Positions 10,751-20,765 of a stretch of DNA of 64,000 bases are shown piece after piece (position 1 is the first letter of the stretch; each line of letters opens with the position of its first letter). Source of the DNA: Leishmania infantum JPCM5 (Eukaryota; Euglenozoa; Kinetoplastea; Trypanosomatida; Trypanosomatidae); NCBI RefSeq assembly GCF_000002875.2, contig NC_009402.2, positions 129,001 to 193,000 on the forward strand, given 5' to 3'. The position numbers and the translations under genes are program-made. The notes beneath the pieces were generated by a model, which searched no databases, was not told where the DNA came from, and worked only from the letters and a program-made list of their open reading frames with translations.

Positions 10751-11533
10751 TCACGTCACCAGCGTCCTGCGACGCGGGATCCGCTTGCCTGCTGCCGCGC
10801 TCGTCGCCTCCGCCAAGGAGGTCTCGAGACCCAGGTACTGGCCCTCCTCCTGCGCTTTCAGGCCTATGGTAGTCATGTTTGCCCGCCACGCGCACGCGGG
10901 GCAGTGTGCAGACCACTCCGTGATGCGTGGGTGCAGTGGCGCTTGCCCCGGTTCTGTGAGCCCGGTGCGGCTGCGAATTGTCGCGCGGTACGGCTGCCCG
11001 CAAGACTGGCACTTCCACTCAGCACGGAACTTGCTCGTCACGCTCAGCGAGCCTATGTTGTCGTTCTTCTCATTCTCAGCCAGGCCCTTGAACAGCTCCG
11101 GCTGCGCTTCCCTCAGCGCCACCACCGGAGTCTGCTCTCTCAGAACCTCGGAGGCGTAGCGGCCCTTGCAGAAGTTGCACCCAGCGTGGAACTTGGTGCG
11201 CACCGAGACATTCTTGCGGTACGACGAGCCACAAAAGAAGCATTTCCAGTAGATGCGGCGGTGGTCGTTCCATCGCACGTCGCTCATCTGGATGTTCAGC
11301 TCCTCCTCGTTGCGCTTCACATCGATGTCTTCAATGACGCTGCTGTAGCGAGCAGCAAAGTTCGTGAGCCGGTTAGAATCTCGCGTTACCCAGTTCACAC
11401 CCTTCATCGGCAGCTGACGACCAACGCTGTAGTTGAGGTACATGGCGCCATAGCGCATGTTCGGCCACACGCTGGACCAGCGCGACTTCTGCTTGAACTC
11501 CGCCGCCGCCAGCGCGCATGTTGGACGCAGCAT
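10751..11533 (-). CDS. Two-unit treble-clef zinc-ribbon protein (DUF4379-like), probably mitochondrial
   Basis: The 260-residue product from ATG 11533 begins MLRPTCALAAAEFKQK, which resembles a short mitochondrial presequence. Two repeats follow. Unit 1 (about 56-131) has WKCFFCGSSYRKNVSVR with a second pair CNFC at 119-122. Unit 2 (about 136-218) has WKCQSCGQPYRATIRSR with the second pair CPAC at 211-214. The pattern of a WxCxxC knuckle, aromatic residue, short basic strand and distal CxxC is that of the probable zinc-ribbon/treble-clef domain DUF4379 repeated in plant and protist proteins. A pyrimidine tract near 11735-11775 with AG at 11711-11710 lies downstream of the longer in-frame start at 11809, so that start is excluded. 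Nucleic acid or ribosome binding is a guess from the fold class. Confidence 0.75.
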   Translation of the reverse strand: MLRPTCALAAAEFKQKSRWSSVWPNMRYGAMYLNYSVGRQLPMKGVNWVTRDSNRLTNFAARYSSVIEDIDVKRNEEELNIQMSDVRWNDHRRIYWKCFFCGSSYRKNVSVRTKFHAGCNFCKGRYASEVLREQTPVVALREAQPELFKGLAENEKNDNIGSLSVTSKFRAEWKCQSCGQPYRATIRSRTGLTEPGQAPLHPRITEWSAHCPACAWRANMTTIGLKAQEEGQYLGLETSLAEATSAAAGKRIPRRRTLVT

Positions 11534-12879
11534 CGCTTCAACAAGGGTGCCCCTTGGCGTGCAGAGGTTTGTGCTTGCTATGGGTAGAAGGCGAGAAGGT
11601 GCCGGTGTCCTGTTCACGGCAACAGTGGTCCCCTGTGCCTCACGTTCTTCTCCAAGCACGCGTCGGCAATGTTCGGCGGGGAGAGTTGGGCTGAAGGCCG
11701 AGGTATTCACTCGATAGCCGTCGGCACAGTTGCCCAGCAAGGCAGGAAAGAGCGAGCGTGAGAGAGAGAGAGGGACAGAGAGGGACAAGGTGGGGAAAGC
11801 GTGAGCCACATATGCAGCGCATGCCAGCGCAGGTCAAGAGAGCATCCCCGACTCGCGCGACGGCGATGCGCTTCAAAGCGAGGTGGGTGGTGTCGCACGG
11901 CAGACACGTGCCCCTTTCTTCCACCACCACCACGGCCACCATCACCCCCGATGGCCGTGCTCTCGAGCAACACCCCTTCGATTCCGGCTGCTCTGCTTGA
12001 GAGGCATGCTTGTCTGTGCGCGTCGTGGCGACGTCTGTGAGCCTGTAAGACGTCGTGGACACATGAACAGAGAAGGAGAAACAGAGAGAGGTGCCAAGAC
12101 GTTGCGGCAGAGTCTCTTGGGCGTGGCTCCTTGGTTACATGTGAGCGCACACACAATTTATTATATGCGCATATGCGCTCTGAGCATCAAGCGAGAGTTA
12201 GTGCGTGCATAAAAGCGTTAATAACACAAGATAGACAAGTGGACAGCGTTGTGTGTACATGTGAGAGGAGACATCCATCCATCCATCCACACGCACAGAG
12301 AGAGACACTAACACAGGCACCGTAGGACAACGCGACATCACGACCAAGAGTAACGCCAAAAGATAGCGTTGATGTGAGTAGAACGGCCGATGAGAACAAG
12401 AAAACCACCGGAGCAAGCCCGTGCACACAAACGCACATTCACGCCCTACCGCATCAGCAATGACAGCAAGAGTCAAGGTGAAAAAAGGGTCGAAAACAAG
12501 AATGCCCGAGAGCGGCGCCGCGGGAGCGAGAGAGAAGCGATGGCGCGCACCCGAGCGCGCACAGCGTCGTGCTCACTGTTTCGCCACAAAAAGGCACGAG
12601 AGTTCCGGGGAAAGTGTGGCGTGTACTAGAACGCACCTGCGCGGCGTACGCAACACATACCGAGTGCCGCCCTTGGCACATGAGGCCCAATCGCAGGTCG
12701 GAGACAGCGGCGCCAGCTCCAGGTGGCGGATTCGTTCACCTATCGCTTCGTGCGTACGGGTTAGAGCGCCGCTCTCACGCAGTCACACGCACACACGCAC
12801 ATGGAAACGCTGCCTGTACCGCAGCAGCTCCAAAACAAACAGCCACAAGCCCCCCCCCCTACGGATAGCCCAGCCATAA
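11534..12879. other. Intergenic region between zinc-ribbon and J-protein genes
   Basis: About 1.3 kb with no supported gene. It includes a CATC tetranucleotide repeat at about 12272-12289, the pyrimidine tract for the zinc-ribbon gene (plus-strand GA repeat 11755-11775) and a C-run near 12850-12858 at the J-protein 3' side. Confidence 0.55.
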
Positions 12880-13614
12880 CTACGCTACAATCGCATCCTC
12901 GGAGAGTCTTAGTGGCTTCGGCGGTGGCGGCTTGCGGCCACGCAGCTCGCGCGGTGGTGGCTTGCGCTGTGGCTTCTCCCACTTGGGTGGGAACATCAAA
13001 AAAAGCACAAGGCGAAGACTACAGAAGACGACACACCACATAATGATAAAGCGCAGCCACGCCTGGAAAGCGATCTCGTTCATTGCGAAAGGGTTTCGGC
13101 GCGGGTCCTTCGCCGCCGGATCCTCTGCCTCGTCGTCGTCCGCAAACGGATCCTTCTTCACCCGGCCCGTGTGCATCTCCTCGTAAAACTGGTCGTAGCT
13201 GACCTTGCTCTTGTGGTGCGTGCGGGTCGTGTAGCGGAAGCCGCTGTAGCGGTTCGCGTTGCCGCCAGCGCCGTCGCTGCCGCTGCCCTCCTGGTCTTTT
13301 CGGACCCACACCCCACTTTTTATTTGCTCATACGCCTCCTGCACCTCACGGAATCTTTCGTCGCTGCCGCCCGGGGCATCAGGGTGGTGCTTGCGGGCCA
13401 GGACACGGTACGCCTTCTTGATTTCTGCCTTGTCAGCACCTTGCTTGATGCCGAGCACCGTGTACGGGTTCTTGCTGCTCGCATAGCGGGCCTGCGTCAG
13501 GAGCGGGGCGGTAGACGCCGCAACAGCGGCTGTGGCGCCGAATGCAAGAGCGTGGCCGGCCACCGAGCAGGTGACATGGCGAAGACCGGTCCGTGCGACT
13601 CCACTCACACGCAT
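12880..13614 (-). CDS. Mitochondrial J-domain (DnaJ-like) membrane protein
   Basis: The product is a 244-residue Hsp40 co-chaperone. Residues 1-45 are basic, Ala/Thr-rich and free of acidic residues (RVSGVARTGLRHVT then AFGATAAVAASTAPLLTQAR), typical of a mitochondrial import signal. The J domain spans about 50-100: NPYTVLGI, then AEIKKAYRVLARKHHPD with the HPD tripeptide at 77-79, then FREVQEAYE. There is no Gly/Phe or zinc-finger region, so it is a type III J-protein. A single hydrophobic stretch at about 185-209 (FIIMWCVVFCSLRLVLFLMF) should anchor it in a membrane, followed by a Pro/Lys/Arg-rich tail. It would stimulate an Hsp70 ATPase at the membrane. The exact partner is unknown. Confidence 0.85.
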   Translation of the reverse strand: MRVSGVARTGLRHVTCSVAGHALAFGATAAVAASTAPLLTQARYASSKNPYTVLGIKQGADKAEIKKAYRVLARKHHPDAPGGSDERFREVQEAYEQIKSGVWVRKDQEGSGSDGAGGNANRYSGFRYTTRTHHKSKVSYDQFYEEMHTGRVKKDPFADDDEAEDPAAKDPRRNPFAMNEIAFQAWLRFIIMWCVVFCSLRLVLFLMFPPKWEKPQRKPPPRELRGRKPPPPKPLRLSEDAIVA

Positions 13615-14426
13615 CCCCTAGTCCGTCAGCACGCTGTTTATTACTCGGCTTGTTCTCGCTTGTGCCTATAACTCCCTATGTCAATGGGTGTAGCAGTGCT
13701 GTGATAGCAAACCGCTCGCTTACCCGTGTGCACTCCGTTAGCCTGGCACGTGAAGTGGAGACAGCAGCGACCCGGTTCAGCTTTCCCAATGGCAATCACC
13801 AGCGATGTCTACAGCAGCAAGCACCGCGCCGCGTCGTCAGATGCTTCAGCGCGAGTGGCGTGTGTAGGTGCTTGGCGCAGGCAGGCTCCCACGCGTTCGT
13901 GTATATGGATGCGCGTGTCACTCACCGTGGGCTTGTGCGGGGGTGACGGAGAGAATATAACAAAAAAGGGGGTGGGACCGGACTAAGAGAACGAGAACAG
14001 AGAGGAGGTGTGGTGGTGCTGGTGCGGAGAACGGGGAAGGGGGGGGGACATGCGCCTGGCGAGGTGCCGCACGACTGTGTAGTAGAGATGCACCGGGACA
14101 AGAAGAGGGAAGTTGTCCCTCGGTCAGTCAGTGCACACGCGCGCACCCATGGGTGATCAGTGTACATGCAAATGCGCATATACATACCAGCATGGGTGTT
14201 TAGGAGAGGTGAGGTGGAGACGAGGGCAGAGGCCGAGTGTCCGTGATGAGCGGCGATGACACGCAGGCCACAAAATCGAAACATGCACGTCAGGGCCCGC
14301 GAGATGAGAAGAAGCGAGACTGTTTCGACAACGCACACGCACCACGCAGTGGTGTGTGCGTGTGTGCGTGTGTCTCGCTTTGGTCTGACGGATTTCAAAT
14401 CAGGGAGAGACCGTGTGTATGTGTAT

Positions 14427-14459
<33 letters not shown>

Positions 14460-15253
14460 GTGTGATGTGGTGTGTGCGTGCAGACGACCGAAGAAGCGAA
14501 GCTTCTCTGAAGTCCAACGCACGCATCGCCCTCTCTCTTTCATGGTACGAAGCAGCCGCGCACACACGCACACAGAGAGGATAGTTGCCATTTTACAGCG
14601 CAAGATCTGAAAGGCGCACCTGGTGGATCGATGTGATTTCAGAGAGGAGGAGGAGCACTCACAGAGCGACCGCCGCACCGAGCAGCAGAGAATGGCACTT
14701 AAAATGTAGCTGAAAGGTGGATGCAACTGAGTAGGTGAGAGGCATGCACACACACACACACACCAGCACATACAGAGGCACACAGCACGCTTAGCACAAG
14801 CACGCACATCCTCAGTGCTGCACCTCAGCACATTTGGCCAACGCAAACGCGAGCGCACACGTGCGAATCAAAATAAAGAGATCGGAGAGGGGCGTGCTGG
14901 ACACACACGTGTATCGTGGGCCGCCCCCTCTTAGAGGAAAGGAGCGAAGCAACAGAAATGACAGTCATCGCGCGAGAGATGCAAGCTACCGCGACGGGGG
15001 AGGGAGGAGGGGAGAGCAGCTGCGCAAGCACGAATTGAAGAGAGATGCGCACGAACGCAGAATCGACTGTACATCACGGGCACGCGGATACTCGCGTATG
15101 CGGGCCAAAATCACGGCCACACAAGATAGCAAGATACACGCCGGAAGCTGAGCAGAATTGGGTGCGAGAACGCGTAACGGCCTTGACCCACCACCAGCCT
15201 CGCGCATGGCTTCCTCTCTAGCTCCCATCAGCTTCTGTCAAGTGCCAACCGCA
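13615..15253. other. Intergenic region between J-protein and FAM221 genes
   Basis: About 1.6 kb. The main feature is a long GT repeat at 14413-14459. The rest consists of low-complexity frames and purine patches. Nothing else is supported. Confidence 0.55.
14413..14459. repeat. (GT)n microsatellite with TA interruptions
   Basis: About 47 bases of alternating G and T, interrupted by three TA steps at the left end. On the transcribed minus strand it is a CA repeat in the inferred 3' UTR of the FAM221 gene. It should be length-polymorphic between strains. Confidence 0.9.
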
Positions 15254-16657
15254 CTACCGGAGGTTGGCCGGCCGCTGTGGGCGTGGCTGGCCGCACTGAG
15301 CACAGAACTTCGACTCTGGACGCTTGTAGACGGTGGCGCAGAAGCGGCAATACTCCGCGTCAAGGATCGGATCAGCGGCAGGGGAGGCGGTGATGGCGGG
15401 CAGCGCGCCTGCAGAGGACCCTCCCTCCCGATTCTTTGCAGCGGCAGTCGAGGAGGGTCGTCCGCCCGCAATACTGCGGGGCGCGCTGGAGGCCGTCGGT
15501 GCCGTCATCGTCGTGTCCGCAAGAGCACATGAACCACTGGAGCGTTGCTTAAGGGCAAGGTACGTAGCGGACGGTTCGATGCGGCCGCCCATGGTCGCAT
15601 CGGTGAGCACCGCCTCACGGACGTCACCGTCGATGCCGGCCAACGGCGCATACGCTTCACAGACCGGATGGCCGTCGCCTACCCGCATTCCCTCGCTTTC
15701 CCAAACTGTATCGTGCGCCTCCCATGGTAGATCGCAAACGACGCACAGAAAGGCGGATGTGAAGCCGGAGCAGCCACCGCAGCTCTTGCACCGCATCGAC
15801 TTGGGATCGTGCACCTTGTGGCCGTGGCCGCAGCGGCACTTGGCGCTCCACTCTGACGCCTTCCAGTTCGCTCGCCGCGTGAGCCAGCCCTCACCAATCT
15901 CGAGCGGCGTGTTTGGCACGTACCGGTACCGAGCACACGAGCAGCCGACCTCCTCGCAACGCCCCTTCCACTGGGCCAGCTGCGCATCCGTCGCAGGTGC
16001 CGTAGAGGAGCCACACGAAGGCGCGTGTCCCTTGTCGCCGTCGTTCCCCACAGCCTCCCCGTCACGTCCACGACTCGCCTGCGCGGCGGCAGAAGAGTTG
16101 GCGGCACGGGCCGGCGTGGTGTGCGCCGCGAGCGGGTGGCCGCAGAAGCAAACGTGTCGGTAGCCGATGCGGCAGCAGAAGTCCCCGTTCGCCCCACTCA
16201 GCCGCGGCTTCTCGCGGCAGCGCCAGACGCAGTACACGCCCGTCTCCCACGCCAGGCGCGCAGCATCGTTCTCCTTGTTCAGCACGCGCCGCGATTCCTT
16301 CGACGGACCGAACTGGCGCACACCCCACATCACCTGCTCCTTTGACGTACCGTCACGAGGGAGGTGCTGCGCGATCATGGACTTCACCTGGGTGCTCAGC
16401 TCCCTGATCTCGTCATGCACCATGTCCGACTCGACAATTTCGCCATATGTTGGTGCGCCGCCGCTAAAAAGGGTGCCACCATCACGCGTAGACGCTGCTT
16501 TCTTTGCAGTGGTGAGACTGCAGCGAGCAAGAGAGGGCTGAGCAACAGATGGGGGTGCTCCGCCGCCGCCGGCGCGAACCATGAGAGAGCTGCGCTGAGG
16601 ACGCGTCGCAACAGCGCGGGATGGGGAACAAGACGGGAGTGTTGCCTTGGGCGGCAT
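15254..16657 (-). CDS. FAM221-family protein with C-terminal zinc ribbon
   Basis: The product has 467 residues, starting at ATG 16657. The central region carries the Cys/His signature of FAM221A/B: WRCREK at 145-150, CRIGYRHVCFCGHPLAAH at 162-179, CEEVGCSCARYRYVP near 234-248, WSAKCRCGHGHKVHDP at 270-285, CKSCGGCSGF at 290-299, and CVVCDLPWEAHDTVWES at 305-321. FAM221 proteins occur mainly in ciliated organisms; their biochemical role is unknown. Two things are unusual: a Ser/Thr/Ala-rich linker (about 350-430) and a terminal double CxxC ribbon (CRFC and CAQC, about 437-454) that the animal proteins, as I recall them, lack. The N-terminal 60 residues are low-complexity. A splice acceptor at 16736-16735 fits the chosen start. 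Zinc binding is inferred from residue spacing. Confidence 0.82.
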   Translation of the reverse strand: MPPKATLPSCSPSRAVATRPQRSSLMVRAGGGGAPPSVAQPSLARCSLTTAKKAASTRDGGTLFSGGAPTYGEIVESDMVHDEIRELSTQVKSMIAQHLPRDGTSKEQVMWGVRQFGPSKESRRVLNKENDAARLAWETGVYCVWRCREKPRLSGANGDFCCRIGYRHVCFCGHPLAAHTTPARAANSSAAAQASRGRDGEAVGNDGDKGHAPSCGSSTAPATDAQLAQWKGRCEEVGCSCARYRYVPNTPLEIGEGWLTRRANWKASEWSAKCRCGHGHKVHDPKSMRCKSCGGCSGFTSAFLCVVCDLPWEAHDTVWESEGMRVGDGHPVCEAYAPLAGIDGDVREAVLTDATMGGRIEPSATYLALKQRSSGSCALADTTMTAPTASSAPRSIAGGRPSSTAAAKNREGGSSAGALPAITASPAADPILDAEYCRFCATVYKRPESKFCAQCGQPRPQRPANLR

Positions 16658-17763
16658 CGCTTCTCGGCACTGCAGTGGCAGATGAACCTACTCTCGTGTG
16701 GATGTGACTGTGTATGTGAGTGAGGATGTACTCACTGGAAGATTATAAGGAAGAAAGCACAAGAGAGTACAGGTGGAACCCAAAACACCGGTTGCCTACA
16801 CGTCCGCCTGCCATCAGATGACGATGGAGTCGATGCGATACAGAGCGAAGCGAGAGCAGCAGCAACGCTACAGTCCCCTCCCCGCTCTTGCCCCCACGCA
16901 CAGCAGAAAGAAAGACGAGAATGAGAAGCAATAAAGGCATGCAAGAGGTTTACGTCGACTGAAACCCGGCGGCAGCGAGAACGACACGTCCTCAGCAAAA
17001 CGGAAGTAGGGACATCGATGCGGGTGGGGCCTCAAGCCCCAGCCCTCCCCCGACACTCGCGCGAAACGACCAGAACCTCTGGTGTGAATAAGGCAAAAAG
17101 AAAAAATAGGGACGGGGAGGCAAGAGAGAAGCAACAGCAGAGAGATAGAGCGGTTGGACCGCCGCGGTGGCTCCGCCACATGCAGTTCTCCCTCATCCTG
17201 TGTGCACGCCCTGCACCGGCCCTTGGCATCTTTCCATTGTTCGGTTGGGTGGGGCGGGGCAGCACGCGTGCTTCACATTATGCATACCACCCAACGAGAA
17301 AACAGCCACAGGAAATAACGGGGCAGCGATGGCGCGGAGGGCTCCATCCCACGGCAGGATCGGTGCACATCAGCAGACACATGGCGTGAGGGAATGCGCA
17401 CCCCATCCGTTGCACAGTAGATGTCTTCCCGTGGGACGGCGCCTCCCGTGTGCGCGCCGACATGTCGTTGGGCCTCACCGCTACCATCACGGCACAGACA
17501 CGCAAGCCCAGAGCGCCCCTTTCGTTAATGTTAACAACCTTCCACCAACTGTGAACAGCAACAGCAAAGACAGCGACAAGAGCAGCTCACGTGAGAGAGG
17601 GAGCGCTGGAAAATTGTGAGGCGTGAGTGAGACAGGGAGGGCACAGGGCAGAGGGCCACGCCCGCGAGGTGACTGGAAGTCGGAAGAGGAGGCTGGGGAG
17701 CGTGCACGGCATGGCGTGAAAGATGGCTGCATCGAGGAAGGCGTGCACTTAGCCGAATCGTGC
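16658..17763. other. Intergenic region between FAM221 and ATP12 genes
   Basis: About 1.1 kb. Apart from the acceptor near 16735 and a purine-rich stretch at about 17093-17150 I see no structure. Open frames are short or low-complexity. Confidence 0.55.
16735..16772 (-). promoter_or_regulatory. Predicted polypyrimidine tract and spliced-leader acceptor for the FAM221 gene
   Basis: On the minus strand the stretch opposite 16738-16772 is C/T-rich (CTTTCTTCCTTATAATCTTC) and ends in CAG with AG at 16736-16735. This leaves a 5' UTR of about 77 nt before the ATG at 16657. Confidence 0.45.
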
Positions 17764-18963
17764 CTAAATCGCCTCTGCCTCCTCCACGGCCGAGGCGGCC
17801 CGCGGCATCTCGAGGCACTTTGCCAGCGGCACATCCTTCATTAGTTTCCACGTCATTGCACACGCACAGATCTTCGTCACGGCATCCGCCTCGCGAATGT
17901 CGTGGTAGCCCGCCACCAGTCCCGCCTCCGAGATGCTGTGTTGTTCCTCAGCCCGGTTGATCGCCAGCGTTGTCGGGAGATCCACCACGCCGCTGAACAG
18001 CGCCAACGGCAACAGCAAGCTGCTCGTGAACTGCGCCGTGACGCACATGGCGAGTACCTGATACGGGTTCATATTCATGGCGATGAGCGCGTCGCGCATT
18101 TTGGCCGTCGCGTGCGGCGTGATGTGCGGGTCGCCGATGCCCACCACACGGGGCACGTCCATCTCGTACACGCGCTCGAACCAGGCAATAATGGGGGCGA
18201 TCATGGCGTCCTGCTTCGCGGCGATCGGGGCGGCGCGGAAGTACAAGTTGTCGTTTTGAAAGAAGGAGAGGAGGTAGTCGATGCGCGGGGTCAGCATCTG
18301 CGGAGCGATGTGCAGGGCACCGCTGCAGATGTCCGACATGGGCATGAGAAGCTGATTGATGTACCCAGTCTGCTCAGCGTACTCCTGAGCGCAGCAGCAC
18401 GCCATGGCCTCGCTTGGAACCGCCAAAACCTGCGAAGACTTCATAGCCTTTACTTTGCGGCCGTCCACCGTCACCGCGAACCATCCAATGTAGCGGCCTT
18501 CGAGCTCCACCACGTCAACGTCTTTCCAGAAGACCCGCACAGCGCCAGAGCTACGCGGCTTCAGGGAGACCTCCATTTGATAAAGCGAGTCCTCGCTGAG
18601 CACACGGCTGCTCTCGTTCTCTTGCTCCTCGAACTTGCGCATTACCTCCTCCAATTGCTTCGAATTCATGCGAGACATCTCCTCAACCTTGCGCTCCAGC
18701 TCCGCCGTCGACAGCTCCGCGTGCGCACCGGGTTCGCTCGGCACATTCTTAAGCAGGGCGGAGGCGTCGAGCTTGCTCGCGATACGACGGCGTGGCTTCT
18801 TTGGCGCCACGGTCGGCCCCGTCGCTGCTGTAGCTTGCGACGCACCGGCTGGAGTGGAGGGTTCGGCAGGCGTGCTCGATGACACCGACATGCGCGCGGC
18901 TGCGATCGCCACAGCCAAGAGTTGGCGTGGCGCCGCACCCTTAGCTAGCGTAAACGGACGCAT
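17764..18963 (-). CDS. ATP12: Mitochondrial F1-ATPase assembly chaperone ATP12 (ATPAF2)
   Basis: Predicted chaperone for assembly of the F1-ATPase alpha subunit in the mitochondrial matrix. The 399-residue product from ATG 18963 begins MRPFTLAKGAAPRQLLAVAIAAARM, a good import presequence. A charged coiled-coil-like insert (about 85-125) precedes the ATP12 fold: FWKDVDVVELEG, VTVDGRKVKAMKSSQVLAVPSEAMA (the family's 'LDGR..ktP' strand pair) and CAQEYAEQTG. The C-terminal helical half carries LPTTLAINRAEEQHSISEAG and GYHDIREAD at about 329-360, the counterpart of the conserved E-E...G.HDi.eAD block. A longer in-frame reading to 19251 exists, but its N terminus is not chaperone-like and probably represents 5' UTR. 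Typical family length is about 280-330 residues, so this one is extended at the N terminus. Confidence 0.86.
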   Translation of the reverse strand: MRPFTLAKGAAPRQLLAVAIAAARMSVSSSTPAEPSTPAGASQATAATGPTVAPKKPRRRIASKLDASALLKNVPSEPGAHAELSTAELERKVEEMSRMNSKQLEEVMRKFEEQENESSRVLSEDSLYQMEVSLKPRSSGAVRVFWKDVDVVELEGRYIGWFAVTVDGRKVKAMKSSQVLAVPSEAMACCCAQEYAEQTGYINQLLMPMSDICSGALHIAPQMLTPRIDYLLSFFQNDNLYFRAAPIAAKQDAMIAPIIAWFERVYEMDVPRVVGIGDPHITPHATAKMRDALIAMNMNPYQVLAMCVTAQFTSSLLLPLALFSGVVDLPTTLAINRAEEQHSISEAGLVAGYHDIREADAVTKICACAMTWKLMKDVPLAKCLEMPRAASAVEEAEAI

Positions 18964-19694
18964 TGGAAAAGGAACACAACGAACGCTCTCCGCTGGCGTA
19001 TTCCATTCGAGGTGCGCATGGGCGATGCAGAACGCCACAGGCGAAGAGTCAAGAAAGCGGAAGAGAGAGTAAGATATCACAAAATAGCGAGGTGATTGAG
19101 CGTGGTGGAAGACAGCAGTGGAGAGAGAGATAGATGGGCACCCGGGTTTTACGCATCGCCCCACAGCAATGCAGAGGGCGCGCTGAGCCACCGGACCTGA
19201 AGCTGTTTCGCGTGTACTAGTGAGTGCACGCATGCTCCACTCCCCTCCCACTCCCCCCGCGAGGGCGACATAAAAGCCAAGCGGGAGTCACCGCCATCAC
19301 GAGTCTGCGGCGTTACATCCTATACGAGCTGCTGGGAATACATGTGGAGACGTGTAATTCACATGGATAAGTAAAAAAAACCACAAACATAACAGAGAGA
19401 GACTAGAGAGAAGCGGCGCAGCAACGCTCGTAAGCCGCGCCCCGCTCCGTATCGCATCTTCTCGCCCCCCCCCCCCACCTTGCGCTGCACATCACACACA
19501 CGGTTTTGACACAGGCCTTCGACGTTGTTGGCGTCTTCGCGTTCTTTTTTTGCTTCGGTCGGGAAAGAGGGGGCCACGTCTAGTCATGGATCCATGCGTG
19601 CGGCTGTAGGCGCCTCCCCCCCCCCCCGAGCACACGACGCGTGTCACACGCGCCCATGCACATACCATCAGCGCAGCGACGTAGATGCGACACG
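18964..19694. other. Intergenic region between ATP12 and GPI8 genes
   Basis: About 0.7 kb, with two long C-runs on the plus strand (about 19465-19476 and 19616-19627, G-runs on the transcribed strand) and an A8 run at 19373-19380. The G-runs fall in the inferred GPI8 3' UTR. No gene is supported. Confidence 0.55.
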
Positions 19695-20765
19695 CTACTC
19701 GAGGTCGTAGCGAACGCCCACTGGCACCGCTGCCGGCACCCGGCCGCACACAAAGTCGGCTACAATCCACTCTCTCAGAGCAGTCGGGTCGTTCACGGCG
19801 TCGCGGTGCGCTGGCTTCGAGCGGTTTCGACTCGCCTCCACTCGGTAGGGGTGATAATTGAAGTTGTACCACGATTGATGCAGCACCGACACTGCATCGT
19901 TGCCGATGCGGCGAGTGAGCGGGTTGCTGCAGCTCGTGCCGTTCAGCAACGAGTACATCTCATTCATCCAAAAGGAAACCATATGCGTACCAAGCTGTTC
20001 GTCGTACTGGCACGAGTAGCTCTCCGACTCGGCATCCGAGGCGGCGAGACATAAAACGTTCGGCGCCTCCACATGCTCGCACAGCGCAATCGCATGGCAT
20101 GTATCAGCCAAGAAAACAATGCGACCGTACCGCCGCTGCTGGTGCATCATCATCAGCGTCTCCGAAATGTCCGATGAGCTCAGAAACTCCGTGTCCTGAA
20201 ACTTGAAGAACGACTTCGCGCCGTGCCCCGCGACGTAGATGATGATGTTCGACTTGTCGTCCGAAAGGAGCCGCCGCGTGGGCGGCGTGTTCTCGTCATA
20301 GCGGCCCTGCAACACACTTAGAAAGCGGCGCACGTCCACGTCGCTGCCCGCGTAGTCCACTTGCGCGCTGCAGCCGTACAGATTCATGCTCGCGTGCCCA
20401 TTCGCGTCGCGCTCTCCTGGGGGCTGCGAAAAGATCTCCGCAGGGTACACATTTCGTGGATCGCAGGCGAAGCTGTCACTCAAAAAGAGAAGAATATGGT
20501 CGTCGTCGATGCCGTGTTGACGCAAGAGGTGGTACATGGTAAGCGCATTGGCGGTGTGGCGGTAGTTGAAGAGGTACCGCGAGGAAGAGACGATGACAGC
20601 CCAGTTGTTGCTCTGGCCCTTGCCTGTCGCCTCCAGCGGCGCAGACGCGGCGGCCGCGGCGGCGTTCATGACCGCAGCATACGCGTCTGACAAACAGGAC
20701 GAGGCGGTGAGAACAAGAACAACGACCAGCAACGTCGTCGCGGTACACCGTGTTGGAAACGTCAT
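19695..20765 (-). CDS. GPI8: GPI-anchor transamidase catalytic subunit (GPI8/PIG-K), C13 peptidase family
   Basis: The protein cleaves the C-terminal GPI-attachment signal of precursor proteins and transfers the GPI anchor in the ER lumen. The 356-residue product from ATG 20765 has a signal peptide (TTLLVVVLVLTASSCLSDAYA, about 10-30). The protease core begins NNWAVIVSSSRYLFNYRH at 53-70. The catalytic dyad is visible as His181 in YVAGHGAKSFFKF and Cys223 in FLADTCHA, and ASDAESESYS lies a little further on. The sequence ends soon after the core with no C-terminal hydrophobic helix, unlike yeast and human GPI8, which carry one. This matches what is known of trypanosomatid GPI8 as a soluble lumenal subunit. 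The upstream in-frame codon at 20804 is GTG, so the internal ATG is used. GPI anchoring is central to the Leishmania surface coat (gp63, other GPI proteins). Confidence 0.95.
   Translation of the reverse strand: MTFPTRCTATTLLVVVLVLTASSCLSDAYAAVMNAAAAAASAPLEATGKGQSNNWAVIVSSSRYLFNYRHTANALTMYHLLRQHGIDDDHILLFLSDSFACDPRNVYPAEIFSQPPGERDANGHASMNLYGCSAQVDYAGSDVDVRRFLSVLQGRYDENTPPTRRLLSDDKSNIIIYVAGHGAKSFFKFQDTEFLSSSDISETLMMMHQQRRYGRIVFLADTCHAIALCEHVEAPNVLCLAASDAESESYSCQYDEQLGTHMVSFWMNEMYSLLNGTSCSNPLTRRIGNDAVSVLHQSWYNFNYHPYRVEASRNRSKPAHRDAVNDPTALREWIVADFVCGRVPAAVPVGVRYDLE

Noticed and set aside
19359..19577. Short frame over the C-runs between ATP12 and GPI8
   Set aside because: It is homopolymer-driven with no start context or conservation signal.
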